The notes: generated from the letters alone by a model not told the origin. DNA of 64,000 bases from Selenihalanaerobacter shriftii (GCF_900167185.1 NZ_FUWM01000003.1:220462-284461); one strand, 5' to 3'. Counted from the first letter of the stretch, positions 28,104 through 38,647 are shown. Translations and numbers: made by a program.

Positions 28104-28841
28104 TTAACTTCGTTTCCTTACTACGTGAAATCTAAACTTATCACTTCTAAAATAACTCTCTGAATATAGTATTGGCCTATCTTCAGCATCATAATGCATC
28201 TGCTTTAAAAGTAACAAAGGAACTCTATCATCACTAATTCCTAAAATCTTATTTACTTCATGGTCAATAGTAATTGGAATAACATCGGAAACAGCATGAG
28301 TAATAAATATACCACATTTATCTTGTAACAATTCAAAAATAGAACCATACAAATCCTCATGATCGACCATATCTGTTAATACTTCTTTTAATAAATAATC
28401 ATTACAATAAGCAACTGGCTCCTCATCGGCAGTCCTAATTCTTTGAATATTTAATAGCAAACTACCTTCTTTGGTATCAAACCTTTTTGCTAATTCACCA
28501 TTTGCTTTTATATCTTCACTATCTAAACAAGTAGTCCCGGCATTTAAACCTAAGTCCTCTATCATTTCAGTTAAACTAGATAATTCTTCAATGCCACCTT
28601 CAAACCATAATGAATCTTCTTTAATAAATGTCCCTACACCATGCTTCCTATTAACTTTACCTTCTTCTAGTACTCTCAATCCTTCTCTCAAAGTAGCCCT
28701 GCTCACTCCAAATTCTTCAGCAAGCTTGGATTCAGAAGGCAATTGATCACCTGGTTGATATATGCCATCTGCTATCAATTCTTCAAGCTTATTTTTAACT
28801 AATATATATAATGGTCTAGAATCCTGTCTGATTAGACTCAT
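28104..28841 (-). CDS. GntR/HutC-family transcriptional regulator
   Basis: A 245-aa protein with an N-terminal winged helix (YQPGDQLPSESKLAEEFGVSRATLREGL, residues about 27-55) and a C-terminal UTRA ligand domain (about 95-240). It is homologous in position to ymfC, which follows spoIIIE in Bacillus. It probably senses a nucleoside-related ligand and represses its own promoter and the importer genes downstream; a short palindrome lies just after its -10 box. Confidence 0.9.
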   Translation of the reverse strand: MSLIRQDSRPLYILVKNKLEELIADGIYQPGDQLPSESKLAEEFGVSRATLREGLRVLEEGKVNRKHGVGTFIKEDSLWFEGGIEELSSLTEMIEDLGLNAGTTCLDSEDIKANGELAKRFDTKEGSLLLNIQRIRTADEEPVAYCNDYLLKEVLTDMVDHEDLYGSIFELLQDKCGIFITHAVSDVIPITIDHEVNKILGISDDRVPLLLLKQMHYDAEDRPILYSESYFRSDKFRFHVVRKRS

Positions 28842-28951
28842 TTTCTATCCTCCTAGCTACTTATTTAACACCTAATTCAAGCTCTATCTTTTTTTAAAGT
28901 CTATAAGTAATTTTGATTTAAACCAATTTTCAAACAATTTAAGTTAACTGC

Positions 28952-28975
28952 TAGACGTCTAACATCTAACAACTA
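28952..28975. promoter_or_regulatory. Candidate GntR operator
   Basis: The 10-bp palindrome TAGACGTCTA (28952-28961) is followed by the repeated half CATCTAACAAC. It lies downstream of the -10 box of the GntR promoter, where a bound repressor would block transcription. The HutC-type regulators often use GTxTAxAC-like sites; the assignment is inferred. Confidence 0.5.
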
Positions 28976-28980
28976 CCATT

Positions 28981-29009
28981 ATAATACCAAACCTAATTTT
29001 AAATGTCAA
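28981..29009 (-). promoter_or_regulatory. Promoter of the GntR-BMP-ABC cluster
   Basis: On the minus strand TTGACA (29004-29009), a 17-nt spacer and TATTAT (28981-28986) make a near-consensus sigma-A promoter. Confidence 0.8.
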
Positions 29010-29079
29010 GTAATGTCTATAACATAAAGAATAGTGAGAATTGCAGACTTACTATCATCAATCTAATTTCAACTTAAAA

Positions 29080-29757
29080 TCACTCTGATAAATCTAAATT
29101 TTGAGTACGAAGGTCAGCCACTGCATCTGTTATCTTCTCATTTAGATTTATAATATTCTGATTTACTTCTTCTATATTTTGTACTAAATTACTAGACTTA
29201 TTGGCTAAATCTTTTACAGCACCAGCAACTACTGAAAAACCTTTTCCTGATTCTCCAGCATGCGCAGCTTCAATTGAAGCATTAATCGCTAACATATTTA
29301 AATCACTGGTCACTTTTTCAATCTCCATTACTGATTTATTGACATCTCGTGAATTTTCTCCAATATTATCATGTACTTCTACTAAATGATTGGTTACAGT
29401 TTCCAATAGTTCCTGTTGAGAACGTTTATATTCTTGGATAATATTAAAGAGTAAGAAAGAAGCATTACCTGTAATTACATTTACTTCTGATCTCTTATTC
29501 TCTTCAATGATGGCTAAAACTTCTTTAGAACCCGTAACTTCTATGATTAAATCAATCTCTCTTGCTTTAATCACATCCATAATTTCAGTAGTAGTCTTAA
29601 CCCCTTCTTCTTTAGCTAATAAGATTGCTGGTGCATCTACATCTATATCTGCTATACAATTAACTTTAATAGAATCCATAGATAAAAATATTTTTAGTAA
29701 TTCTTCGCCTCCAGTGCCGCCACCAATAATCCCTATTCTTACTTTTTCTAAACTCAT
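29080..29757 (-). CDS. Rossmann-domain / methyl-accepting chemotaxis fusion protein
   Basis: Residues 1-105 form an NAD(P)-binding Rossmann domain of the homoserine-dehydrogenase kind (GIIGGGTGGEELL at 9-21, CIADIDVDAPA near 34, IDLIIEVTGSKEV near 70). Residues about 130-225 are a short MCP signalling hairpin whose tip reads LNMLAINASIEAAHAGESG. There is no membrane segment, so it is a soluble receptor. It may report NAD(P)(H) or a bound ligand to CheA/CheW. The MCP part is far shorter than usual. It lies just after ftsK/spoIIIE with its own ATG. Confidence 0.8.
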   Translation of the reverse strand: MSLEKVRIGIIGGGTGGEELLKIFLSMDSIKVNCIADIDVDAPAILLAKEEGVKTTTEIMDVIKAREIDLIIEVTGSKEVLAIIEENKRSEVNVITGNASFLLFNIIQEYKRSQQELLETVTNHLVEVHDNIGENSRDVNKSVMEIEKVTSDLNMLAINASIEAAHAGESGKGFSVVAGAVKDLANKSSNLVQNIEEVNQNIINLNEKITDAVADLRTQNLDLSE

Positions 29758-29791
29758 TTATCTATCCTCCTATTACTACTATTAGATATAA

Positions 29792-31999
29792 TTATTCTAC
29801 TCCTGAATCAAATATATCCTCTAAATCTTCTTCACTAATCAAAACTTCTCTAGCTTTACTACCTCGATGTTCACCTACAATCCCTTCTTCTTCCATAGTA
29901 TCTATTAATCTAGCAGCTCTAGTATAGCCAATCCGTAATCTGCGTTGTAACATAGATATGGAAGCTCTCTTATCTACTACTAAATGTACCGCTTTTTCAT
30001 ATAATTCATCTTTATCTTCTGTGTCTATAGTAATATCTTTATTCTTAATTTCAGCAATCTTTTCGGCATATTCTGGATCATCTTGTTCCTTTACATACTT
30101 AACCAAATTCTTCACTTCCTGCTCTGAAATGAATGCCCCTTGAATTCTAGTTGATTTTTGTGAACCTACTGGTGAATATAACATATCACCTTTACCTAAT
30201 AATTTTTCAGCCCCTCCAGTATCTAAAATAGTCCGAGAATCTGTCTGGGAGGAAACCGCGAATGAAATTCTACTAGGTATATTAGCTTTAATTAATCCAG
30301 TAATTACATCTACTGAAGGCCGCTGAGTAGCTATGATTAAATGAATTCCTGCTGCTCTAGCCATTTGAGCTAAACGGCAAATAGCATCCTCTACTTGATT
30401 GGCTGCTACCATCATTAAATCAGACAATTCATCTATAACCACTACCACATAAGGCAGTCTTTCATCAGCTTCATCTGAATATTGCCTATTATAACTTTCA
30501 ATCCCTTTAGCACCACTAGAAGCAAATAGTTCATAACGATTCTCCATCTCTTCTACTATCCATTTAAGTGCAGTAGCGGCTTTTTTAGCATCAGTTATTA
30601 CTGGAGCTATTAAATGAGGTATCTTATTATATATAGATAATTCCACCATCTTAGGGTCAATGAGCATTAATTTAATATCATCAGGATTACCTTTATAAAG
30701 CAGACTACTAATAATTGAATTAATACAGACACTCTTACCAGATCCAGTAGCCCCTGCTACTAATAAGTGAGGCATCTGTGCTAAATTAGCTACTATTGGT
30801 TTCCCTGCTATATCCTTACCTAAGGCAACACTTAATTTAGATTTAGAGTTCTTAAATTCTTTAGTATCCAATATTTCTCGTAAATGAACCATAACTTGTT
30901 CTTGATTAGGCACCTCAATACCAACGGCTGCCTTTCCAGGAATAGGTGCTTCAATTCTAACATCAGCTGCTGCTAAAGAAAGAGCAATATCATTAGCTAA
31001 ATTAGATATCTTACTTACTTTAACACCTGGAGCCGGTTGAATTTCATAACGTGTAATTGTCGGCCCATAGCTAACATCTACCACTTTAGCTTGTACACCA
31101 AAACTACTTAAAGTCTCCTCTAATAATTTAGCGTTAGCCTGATTAACATCAGCACTATCTACTACTTCAATAGATTGAAGTAATGATAATGGCGGAAGTG
31201 TATATCCATCTGCATCCTCAACTGCTATCTCATCAGCTGAACATTCTGGTTCCCCTATATTCTCTTCATTTGTTTTATTTATCTCACTTGTTTCATCTTT
31301 TACTTCATCATTAGTCAATGAAGAGGATAATTGATTAGAGTCCTGCTCATCATCAACTGAAGTTTCTTCTTCTGGCTCAATTAAAACTTCATCTACTTCT
31401 TCCAAATCTTCTACATCTTCTTGTCGTTTTATTAATTTCTGCTTCAATTTGCTAAACTGTAACTTTTCTTTTAAAGTACTTATGAAATTTATAATCTTCT
31501 CTTTTATATTTCTTATTATAGTAACTAAAAACAAATTAGTCATTAATAAAAAACCAACTAAACTTAAAGCACCTAAGATAACATAAACCCCAATTTGTCC
31601 TACAGCTTGTCTCAATATGTATAAAGTTCCAGCACCAATTATTCCGCCACCTTTACCTTTTAAAGCTATCTCAAATTCAGTACCTGGCTGAACGTTTACA
31701 TGTAACATTGTAACTCCTGCCAAAGCCAGTAAAAACAGACCTACTCCTCGAACAGTAATTTCAAATTCTTCTGATTTTATTAAACCAATCCCCCATAATA
31801 AGAATACCATAGGTAAAATATATGCTCCATCTCCTATAAAACGCTTAAATCCGGTGGTTAATACCTCTCCTATTAAGCCTGCAACTTCAAAATAAAAATT
31901 AAACCCTAATATAATAGCTAATACAATTAAAAATATTCCTAATAATTCATTATTTCTCTCTTTATATATTTTAATTAACACGGATTTCAATTTTACCAC
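29792..31999 (-). CDS. spoIIIE: DNA translocase FtsK/SpoIIIE
   Basis: A 735-aa DNA pump. The N-terminus has four membrane helices within residues 20-170, followed by an acidic linker (about 195-270), the alpha/beta motor with Walker [14 protein letters not shown] near 410 and Walker [13 protein letters not shown] near 520, and a C-terminal gamma winged helix ([21 protein letters not shown]). It moves chromosome into the forespore or clears it from the septum. GTG at 31999 lies close to AGGAGG; a TTG at 31990 after GAGGTGG is an alternative start. Position downstream of tepA-ylzJ matches Bacillus spoIIIE. Confidence 0.95.
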   Translation of the reverse strand: MVKLKSVLIKIYKERNNELLGIFLIVLAIILGFNFYFEVAGLIGEVLTTGFKRFIGDGAYILPMVFLLWGIGLIKSEEFEITVRGVGLFLLALAGVTMLHVNVQPGTEFEIALKGKGGGIIGAGTLYILRQAVGQIGVYVILGALSLVGFLLMTNLFLVTIIRNIKEKIINFISTLKEKLQFSKLKQKLIKRQEDVEDLEEVDEVLIEPEEETSVDDEQDSNQLSSSLTNDEVKDETSEINKTNEENIGEPECSADEIAVEDADGYTLPPLSLLQSIEVVDSADVNQANAKLLEETLSSFGVQAKVVDVSYGPTITRYEIQPAPGVKVSKISNLANDIALSLAAADVRIEAPIPGKAAVGIEVPNQEQVMVHLREILDTKEFKNSKSKLSVALGKDIAGKPIVANLAQMPHLLVAGATGSGKSVCINSIISSLLYKGNPDDIKLMLIDPKMVELSIYNKIPHLIAPVITDAKKAATALKWIVEEMENRYELFASSGAKGIESYNRQYSDEADERLPYVVVVIDELSDLMMVAANQVEDAICRLAQMARAAGIHLIIATQRPSVDVITGLIKANIPSRISFAVSSQTDSRTILDTGGAEKLLGKGDMLYSPVGSQKSTRIQGAFISEQEVKNLVKYVKEQDDPEYAEKIAEIKNKDITIDTEDKDELYEKAVHLVVDKRASISMLQRRLRIGYTRAARLIDTMEEEGIVGEHRGSKAREVLISEEDLEDIFDSGVE

Positions 32000-32095
32000 C
32001 TCACCTCCTGTATTCTATATTAAATTAAAATAATCCTGCATTTAAGTAGTTATGTATAAAGTCAAATCATTTCTATTAATTAATTTAAATATAAT

Positions 32096-32125
32096 AAAGA
32101 GAAATGTGTACACACATTTCTCTTT
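32096..32125 (-). terminator. Terminator of the Na/Pi cotransporter gene
   Basis: The 14-bp arms AAAGAGAAATGTGT and ACACATTTCTCTTT flank a 2-nt centre and stand just past the stop codon at 32140. Confidence 0.85.
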
Positions 32126-32139
32126 ATCTTTGTTATCAA

Positions 32140-33792
32140 TTATTCAGATTTTAAGTCTTCTAAAACCGAATGAGCAACTTTAGTAGCTTGATCACCTATA
32201 TGTTCAACAGCCTGTAAAATTTCTAAGAAAACAACACCTGAAACCGGTAAACAATCACCAGCATTTAAACGTCCAAGATGAGCATTACGATAATCTGCTT
32301 CTAAAGTATCAATTTCACCTTCTAGTTCTAAGATCCACTTTGCCTTTTCAACATCTAATTCTTCTAATGCAATTATCGAAGTATCTATGATATTCTCTGC
32401 CTTTGTAAACATATTCTTAACATCATCTTTCCCTTGCTCAGAAAATTCTAATTCATGTTCAATCTTATATTCTGCTAATTCAATAATATTTTCAGCATGA
32501 TCTCCCATGCTCTCAACAGCATCTGCTATATTCAAAAAACCATTTAACCTCTTAACATCCTCCTCAGCTAAAGAATGATTTGATATTTCAGCTAAATAAG
32601 CCACAATACTATGTTCTAAATCATCAATAATATCTTCCTTTTTTTGAACTTCAGCTATAATATCCTCATCTCCATTTAAGAAAGCCTCTCCTGCTTGAGA
32701 TACTGATTCTTTAGCTAACTTAGTCATTCTAATTAACTCTTTATTAGTCTGGTCTAAAGCAACACCTGGAGTTTCTAACATTCTCTTATCAATATATTTA
32801 GTTCCTTCTTCCATCTTCTCTTCTTTTTCTGGAATTATTTTATTAACTATTTTAACTATAATCCCTACAAACGGTAACCAAATAAGAGCATTCAAAATAT
32901 TGAATGCTGAATGAGTATTCGCTAACATTCTATTAGCACTTATTTCCTGTCCAAAATAATGAGAAATATTAATAAAGAATCTTTCTAATACCCCTGGTAA
33001 ATCAGGAATTACATATAATGCTACAATAAAGACAACAGTTCCTATTACATTAAATACCATATGTGCTAAGGCTGCACGCTTAGCAGTAGAATTAGTGCCA
33101 ATACTAGATAATAAAGCAGTAACAGTAGTTCCTATATTATCACCTAGTAAAATTGGAACTGCCATCTGATAACTAATAATACCTGTTGACATCAACCCCA
33201 TTAAAATACCTATACTAGCACTACTACTCTGGACTATAACCGTTATTAAAGTCCCTAAGATTACACCTAAAATTGGTGAAGCTCCAAATTTAGCCATAAC
33301 ATCTAAAAATACTTGAGAATCACGTAAAGGCTTCATGGTATCTTTCATAGTACTTAATCCTAAAAATAAAATACCAAACCCTAGAAAAACTTGTCCAATA
33401 TTTTTAGTCTTCTGCTTCTTTCCAAATAGATATAATGCTGCACCAATAGCTATTGCATGAAAAGAATAATGAGTTAATTTAAAAGCAATCAACTGAGCTG
33501 TAATTGTTGTACCAATATTAGCTCCCATAATAACACCAATTGACTGCTTTAAATTCATTAATCCAGCATTTACAAACCCAACCACCATCACAGTAGTCGC
33601 ACTACTACTTTGAATAATAGCTGTTACTCCGGTTCCTACTAATACTCCTGCTATCCGATTAGTAGTTAGCATTTCTAAAAGTTTTCTTAGTTTCCTACCT
33701 GCTGTCTTCTGTAACCCATCTCCCATCTGTTTCATCCCATAAATAAATAAACCTAAACCACCTAATAATTTAAATACCATTTCTACCGACAA
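32140..33792 (-). CDS. Na+/phosphate cotransporter with PhoU-like tail
   Basis: A 550-aa NptA/YjbB-type protein. The membrane part (residues 1-310) carries the two inverted QSSSA repeats, QSSSATTVMVVGFVN near 60 and QSSSASIGILMG near 190. Residues about 345-545 form a helical PhoU-like cytosolic domain (AEISNHSLAEED, VESMGDHAENI, VEHIGDQATK). It may import phosphate with Na+ or export it. The TTG at 33792 has AGGAG 9 nt before it. A shorter paralogue is directly upstream. Confidence 0.9.
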   Translation of the reverse strand: MSVEMVFKLLGGLGLFIYGMKQMGDGLQKTAGRKLRKLLEMLTTNRIAGVLVGTGVTAIIQSSSATTVMVVGFVNAGLMNLKQSIGVIMGANIGTTITAQLIAFKLTHYSFHAIAIGAALYLFGKKQKTKNIGQVFLGFGILFLGLSTMKDTMKPLRDSQVFLDVMAKFGASPILGVILGTLITVIVQSSSASIGILMGLMSTGIISYQMAVPILLGDNIGTTVTALLSSIGTNSTAKRAALAHMVFNVIGTVVFIVALYVIPDLPGVLERFFINISHYFGQEISANRMLANTHSAFNILNALIWLPFVGIIVKIVNKIIPEKEEKMEEGTKYIDKRMLETPGVALDQTNKELIRMTKLAKESVSQAGEAFLNGDEDIIAEVQKKEDIIDDLEHSIVAYLAEISNHSLAEEDVKRLNGFLNIADAVESMGDHAENIIELAEYKIEHELEFSEQGKDDVKNMFTKAENIIDTSIIALEELDVEKAKWILELEGEIDTLEADYRNAHLGRLNAGDCLPVSGVVFLEILQAVEHIGDQATKVAHSVLEDLKSE

Positions 33793-33881
33793 AAGATCCC
33801 ACTCCTCTCCAAACTATTTAGCCACAATTATTATAACATACAAAAGTTATGGATGCTAGTTTAAAAAAAGAATTAATTAAA

Positions 33882-34820
33882 TTATTCACTTATCTTTTTT
33901 ACTATTTCTATAAATTTATCAAAAAAGAAATAGAATAAAACAGCATTAATTAAATTAAAAATTGTATGTCCATTAGCTATCTGCCTTACAATTTGATTAC
34001 TCGTTAAAGCCACTAAATATGAAAAGGGAGTTACTAAAGGATAAAAAAATATTACACCTAATAAGTTAAAAATTATATGCCCCACTGCCACCTGAATTGC
34101 CTTTAATGACCCATTAACTGATGCTATGACAGCTGTAATACAAGTTCCTATATTACTACCTAATAATAATAAAATTGCTGTAGGCAATTGAATTAATCCC
34201 TCTTTACTCAAAGTTAAAATCACTCCTATAAAAGCACTACTACTCTGTAAAATAGATGTCCCTAAAGTACCACTTAACAACGCTAAAAAATTATTATGAG
34301 ATAGATTTATGATAAACTTTAAAAAAAATTCTGTATCCTTGAGAGGAGTTAAAGCATCACCTAAGAAATTTAATCCTAAAAAAATCAAGCCAAAACCGAT
34401 AAAAGTTTTGGCTAAAATTAACCATTTATTTTTTTGTCTATTATAGATTCGATAAATTAAATAAAAGACTAATCCAATTAAAAAGAACAACCAAAAATTA
34501 TCTTCTAAATTAAAAGAAATAATCTGTCCAGTAATTGTAGTTCCAATATTTGTTCCAATTATCATTCCTAATGCCTGAGCTAAACCTAATAATTCGGCAT
34601 TTACAAAGCTAATAATCAAAACAATAGTAGCACTACTACTCTGCATTAAAGCAGTTACTAATATACCACTTAAAATACTTAATAATTTTGTTCCTGTAAT
34701 ATATTTCAGCAAATACCTACTTTGAGTGTTAACCCTATCTTGTAATCCTACCTTCACTACATGCATCCCATATATGAAAATAATTAAACCACTTATTAAA
34801 TATAAAATTGTTAATAACAT
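33882..34820 (-). CDS. Na+/phosphate cotransporter, short form without PhoU domain
   Basis: A 312-aa paralogue of the following gene. Both QSSSA repeats are present (ALMQSSSATIVLIISFVN near 60 and ILQSSSAFIGVILTLS near 190), with the same NIGTTITGQIISF and NIGTCITAVIAS loops after them, but the protein stops where the PhoU-like domain would begin. The pair may act together, the longer one supplying regulation, or they may differ in ion or substrate preference. Confidence 0.87.
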   Translation of the reverse strand: MLLTILYLISGLIIFIYGMHVVKVGLQDRVNTQSRYLLKYITGTKLLSILSGILVTALMQSSSATIVLIISFVNAELLGLAQALGMIIGTNIGTTITGQIISFNLEDNFWLFFLIGLVFYLIYRIYNRQKNKWLILAKTFIGFGLIFLGLNFLGDALTPLKDTEFFLKFIINLSHNNFLALLSGTLGTSILQSSSAFIGVILTLSKEGLIQLPTAILLLLGSNIGTCITAVIASVNGSLKAIQVAVGHIIFNLLGVIFFYPLVTPFSYLVALTSNQIVRQIANGHTIFNLINAVLFYFFFDKFIEIVKKISE

Positions 34821-34879
34821 TTAATCTTTCTCCTCTTTTTCCATTATCTTATTAAATTAATATACAACTCAGAGGAGAT

Positions 34880-35110
34880 TTATTCATTATAAAATTGAGG
34901 AGTAAATTCAATTTTATTTCCCGGTTGATAATCTAATTGCATATAATCCTGAGGGTCTGAACTAATAACTTTAACTACTTTCCCTTTATCTATTTCCGTT
35001 TGATCAATTACCATTGTCACTCCATTAACCTCTACTTCTAATAGTTCCACCTCATTTTCTTCTTCTTCCGTAAATATCATATCACCAGGGATTATAGAAT
35101 AATATACCAT
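34880..35110 (-). CDS. YlzJ-like protein
   Basis: A 76-aa soluble protein with the YlzJ pattern (YYSIIPGDMIF, then VEVNGVTMVI and a final YMQLDYQPGNKIEF). It lies 12 nt after tepA, as ylzJ does in Bacillus. Function is unknown. Confidence 0.85.
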   Translation of the reverse strand: MVYYSIIPGDMIFTEEEENEVELLEVEVNGVTMVIDQTEIDKGKVVKVISSDPQDYMQLDYQPGNKIEFTPQFYNE

Positions 35111-35122
35111 ACTCTACCACCT

Positions 35123-35977
35123 CTACTCTTCATTATCTTCAATTACTGACTCAATTGATGAATCTAAGTCAGGTGATACTTTATCTGATGTAGCTAATTC
35201 ATTAGATTCATTAGATTCTTTACCATCTTCACCAATCATACTATTTAATGATTTAATAGCTTGACTTAATCCACCTGTTCCATCAATAAGACCTTCCTTA
35301 ACGGCTTCATCCCCAATTAATACTGTTCCTACATCTCTAACTAATTCACCAGTTTGAAACATTAATCTCCTGAAGTTTTCTTCTGTTATATCTGAATGCT
35401 TACTAACAAAATCAACAACCCTATCCTGCATCTTATCTAAATATTCATAAGTCTGTGGCACACCAATTACCATTCCAGTCAATCTTATAGGATGAATTAT
35501 CATAGTAGCAGTTGGAGCAATAAAAGACTTATTAGTAGCTACTGCAATGGGAACACCAATGCTATGTCCGCCTCCTAATACTAAAGATACTGTAGGGATT
35601 GAAAGGCTACTTAACATCTCTGAAATAGCTAATCCAGCTTCTATATCTCCACCAACTGTATTTAGAATTAAAATTACACCTTTTATCTTAGGATTCTGTT
35701 CTATAGCAACTAATTGTGGAATTAAATGTTCATACTTAGTAGTTTTGTTCTTTGGCGGCAAATTCCTATGTCCCTCTATCTGACCTACAATATTTATACA
35801 ATGAATATTGGATCCTGCATTGTCAGGTAAATCAGTCTGACCTAACTGTTTTAAGGTTTGTAAGGTATTCCCTTTTTGAGGAGATTTTTTTCCCTTCTTA
35901 CGGCGACTAGGTTTGGAAGCGGGTTTTGCAATTCGAGAAGGGTTTATCCTCTGTCTATAATTATCATATCGAGTCAA
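35123..35977 (-). CDS. tepA: ClpP-like protease TepA (translocation-enhancing protein)
   Basis: A 284-aa member of the S14 ClpP/SDH-like family of Firmicutes. After a basic N-terminus (residues 8-30) the protease core has [20 protein letters not shown] near 105, the probable nucleophile Ser in [13 protein letters not shown] near 138 and His in ATMIIHPIR near 163. The C-terminus is an acidic, Ser-rich tail. GTG at 35986 overlaps the ribosome site, so the TTG at 35977 is preferred. Neighbours (RNase J upstream, ylzJ and spoIIIE downstream) match the conserved locus. Confidence 0.9.
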   Translation of the reverse strand: MTRYDNYRQRINPSRIAKPASKPSRRKKGKKSPQKGNTLQTLKQLGQTDLPDNAGSNIHCINIVGQIEGHRNLPPKNKTTKYEHLIPQLVAIEQNPKIKGVILILNTVGGDIEAGLAISEMLSSLSIPTVSLVLGGGHSIGVPIAVATNKSFIAPTATMIIHPIRLTGMVIGVPQTYEYLDKMQDRVVDFVSKHSDITEENFRRLMFQTGELVRDVGTVLIGDEAVKEGLIDGTGGLSQAIKSLNSMIGEDGKESNESNELATSDKVSPDLDSSIESVIEDNEE

Positions 35978-36086
35978 AATAATCACTCTCCTGAGTAATA
36001 GTTTAATTTTAGTATGATTAAATCAAACTTATTTATACATTACCTCATTAAATAATTTATTTATAATATTTGTGAAGAATATAAAA

Positions 36087-36122
36087 AAGACAGATAGAAA
36101 GTATATACTTTCTATCTGTCTT
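36087..36122 (-). terminator. RNase J terminator
   Basis: A 36-bp perfect palindrome (arm AAGACAGATAGAAAGTAT) begins 5 nt past the RNase J stop codon. T residues follow on the minus strand. Confidence 0.88.
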
Positions 36123-36127
36123 AATAA

Positions 36128-37804
36128 TTATACTTCCATAATAATTGGAAGTATCATTGGTCTCCGCTTTATTTTATGATAAATAAAGCTACCTAAAGCA
36201 TTTTTAATTTTTGATTTTAAGACTGACCATTCTGTAACATTATTTTCTTCACATTCTTCTAATGCGTTCTCTACCCTACTTGTAGCAGCAGAAATTAACG
36301 CTTCTGATTCACGTACATAAACAAAACCACGAGAGATAATATCTGGACCAGCAACATTCTTTCCTTTTTTATCAATAGTTACAACAACAATTAAAATTCC
36401 ATCTTGAGAGAGTAAACGACGGTCTCTTAAAACAATATTCCCTACATCTCCTACACCTAAACCATCTACTAAAACTCGACCAGCTTTAACTGAACCAGCA
36501 GTTTGACCATTGCTATTACTAAATTCTAATACATTTCCTGGCTCAGTTATAAAGATATTTTCTTCAGGAATTCCTACCTCTTTAGCTAGATTAGCATGTC
36601 GATGCAAATGACGGTATTCACCATGGACGGGAACAAAAAACTTAGGCTGTACTAAGTTCATCATTAATTTCAATTCTTCTTGGCTGGCATGTCCAGAAAC
36701 ATGAACGCCAGAAACTGACTCATATATAACTTCAGCTCCTCGCTTAAGAAGTTTATTAATAGTTCTTCCAACCGACCGTTCATTACCAGGAATTGCTCTA
36801 GCAGAAACAACAACTGTGTCACCATCTTGAATATTTATATGTCTATGGTCACCACGAGCCATCCTAGTTAAGGCTGCCATTGGTTCCCCTTGACTTCCAG
36901 TAGTTATTAATACAATCTTATCATCATTTAGACCACTTAAATCCTGCATATCTACTAACATACCATCAGGAATATTTAAATAACCTAACTCTTTAGCAAT
37001 ATGAACATTATTAATCATGCTTCTTCCTGTAACAGCAATTTTACGATTGTTTTCGAAAGCTGAATCTATAAATTGCTGAATTCTATCAATATTAGAAGCA
37101 AATGATGCAACAATAATTCTTCCCCTAGCATTACTAAATATTTCATCGATAGATTCACCGACTACCTTCTCTGACATAGTATATCCTGGCCGTTCTGCAT
37201 TGGTACTATCAGAAAATAAAGCTAGTACACCTTCATCACCTAACTCTGCCAATCGGTGAATATCGGCCATCTGCCCATTAGTAGGGGTTTGATCAAATTT
37301 AAAATCACTAGCATATACTAAAACACCAGCAGGGGTATGAATTGCTAAAGCACAAGCATCAGCAATGCTGTGATTTACCCGAATAAATTCCACATTAAAA
37401 TTTTGACCAATTTCTACTGAATGTCCTGGGTAAACATGCTTTAAATAAGAATCACTTAAGACACCATGTTCCTTTAACTTACCTCTTAATAAACCTAAAG
37501 TAAGTTTTGTCCCATAAACTGGAACATTAATCTCTTTTAAAATATAAGGCAAAGCCCCAATATGGTCTAGGTGCCCATGAGTAAGCACGATTCCTTTAAT
37601 ACGCTCTTGATTCTTTTTTAAATAAGTAATATCTGGAATTACTAGATCTATCCCTAATAGATCATCTTCTGGAAACATAATTCCAGCATCAACTATTAAT
37701 ATCTCATCTTCTACTTCAACTACCATCATATTCTTTCCGATCTCCCCAACCCCACCTAATGGAATTAAAGAAACATTATCTATTTGATTGTGATTATTCG
37801 ACAT
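36128..37804 (-). CDS. Ribonuclease J
   Basis: Metallo-beta-lactamase/beta-CASP ribonuclease with 5' exonuclease and endonuclease activity in mRNA decay and rRNA maturation. HGHLDHIGALPYIL near residue 76, HSIADACALAIHTP near 144 and SDSTNAERPG near 198 supply the metal site, and GHASQEEL with PVHGEYRHL follow in the beta-CASP and C-terminal regions. At 558 aa it has the family length. By position after dapA it corresponds to rnjB of Bacillus. Neighbours are tepA downstream and a cytochrome gene upstream. Confidence 0.94.
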   Translation of the reverse strand: MSNNHNQIDNVSLIPLGGVGEIGKNMMVVEVEDEILIVDAGIMFPEDDLLGIDLVIPDITYLKKNQERIKGIVLTHGHLDHIGALPYILKEINVPVYGTKLTLGLLRGKLKEHGVLSDSYLKHVYPGHSVEIGQNFNVEFIRVNHSIADACALAIHTPAGVLVYASDFKFDQTPTNGQMADIHRLAELGDEGVLALFSDSTNAERPGYTMSEKVVGESIDEIFSNARGRIIVASFASNIDRIQQFIDSAFENNRKIAVTGRSMINNVHIAKELGYLNIPDGMLVDMQDLSGLNDDKIVLITTGSQGEPMAALTRMARGDHRHINIQDGDTVVVSARAIPGNERSVGRTINKLLKRGAEVIYESVSGVHVSGHASQEELKLMMNLVQPKFFVPVHGEYRHLHRHANLAKEVGIPEENIFITEPGNVLEFSNSNGQTAGSVKAGRVLVDGLGVGDVGNIVLRDRRLLSQDGILIVVVTIDKKGKNVAGPDIISRGFVYVRESEALISAATSRVENALEECEENNVTEWSVLKSKIKNALGSFIYHKIKRRPMILPIIMEV

Positions 37805-37989
37805 TTAATTAATTAACACCTCCATAGTTTTTTTAATATTATCTCTCAATTATACTTTTAACTACTTTTTAATTTATTTAAAAGCCGATCCCGCTCTCAA
37901 GATCTAAAAAATAACAAAACCCGTCCCTAATTATCCTATTTATTATTATAAAGGATTTATCCCATTAAAACAAGGAAAAAAATAAAAAA

Positions 37990-38023
37990 GGCCAATATAT
38001 CTCTCTTAAAAGATATATTGACC
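37990..38023 (-). terminator. Terminator of the cytochrome gene
   Basis: Arms GGCCAATATATCT and AGATATATTGACC pair over 13 nt with one mismatch around an 8-nt loop, 40 nt past the stop codon. Confidence 0.65.
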
Positions 38024-38062
38024 AATAAATAGATTTATAATAACTTAAATATATAATCTAAT

Positions 38063-38467
38063 TTAATCTAATCCAATCTCTCCTGTTTCAGCATCTAGTG
38101 CATGACAGCTGACACAACCTGCTGTTCCACTCTTTACATCTGCTAGAAAATGATTTTCTTCAGGAGTTCCTACTAAATGCACCTCATGTAATATCTTACC
38201 AAAATTACTTGAGTGACAAGTCATACACTTTTCAGGTCCCTCATTACTTACCATAGAAGAAACATCAGCATGCTTCCCTTCTTTAGCCATAGCCTTAATT
38301 TCGTTCTTTAAATTATATTTACTATCCGGTTTATGGCAACTTACAGCACAACCCTTATTCTGTTTTACCATATCTTCAACTGATTTAGGACTACTAGCAA
38401 AAACTAGTGTAGTCATTAAAGTAATCATGACTGCAACCATTAATAAAATTAACAACGATTTTTTCAT
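38063..38467 (-). CDS. Small secreted multihaem c-type cytochrome
   Basis: A 134-aa protein with a signal peptide (residues 1-25, ending VFASS) and three haem sites: CAVSCH (40-45, a CX3CH variant), CMTCH (81-85) and CVSCH (118-122). Spare histidines at 66, 94, 97 and 106 could be the distal ligands. It is likely an exported or membrane-facing electron carrier. No cytochrome maturation gene is visible in the window. It is a single-gene unit in an otherwise fermentative-looking neighbourhood. Confidence 0.87.
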   Translation of the reverse strand: MKKSLLILLMVAVMITLMTTLVFASSPKSVEDMVKQNKGCAVSCHKPDSKYNLKNEIKAMAKEGKHADVSSMVSNEGPEKCMTCHSSNFGKILHEVHLVGTPEENHFLADVKSGTAGCVSCHALDAETGEIGLD

Positions 38468-38647
38468 ACCTACCCCTCCTAATAATAAACATCATTTTAT
38501 AGATTTTTTATATTCCTTATGTATATTATTTCACATATAAATCATCATCAAAAGATGTCAAATGTCCTAATATTTTTGTGATATTTGTCCTATAATAAAA
38601 TACAAGTTAAAAATGCTATAAACTTAGAAAACTAAGTTATAAATAAA

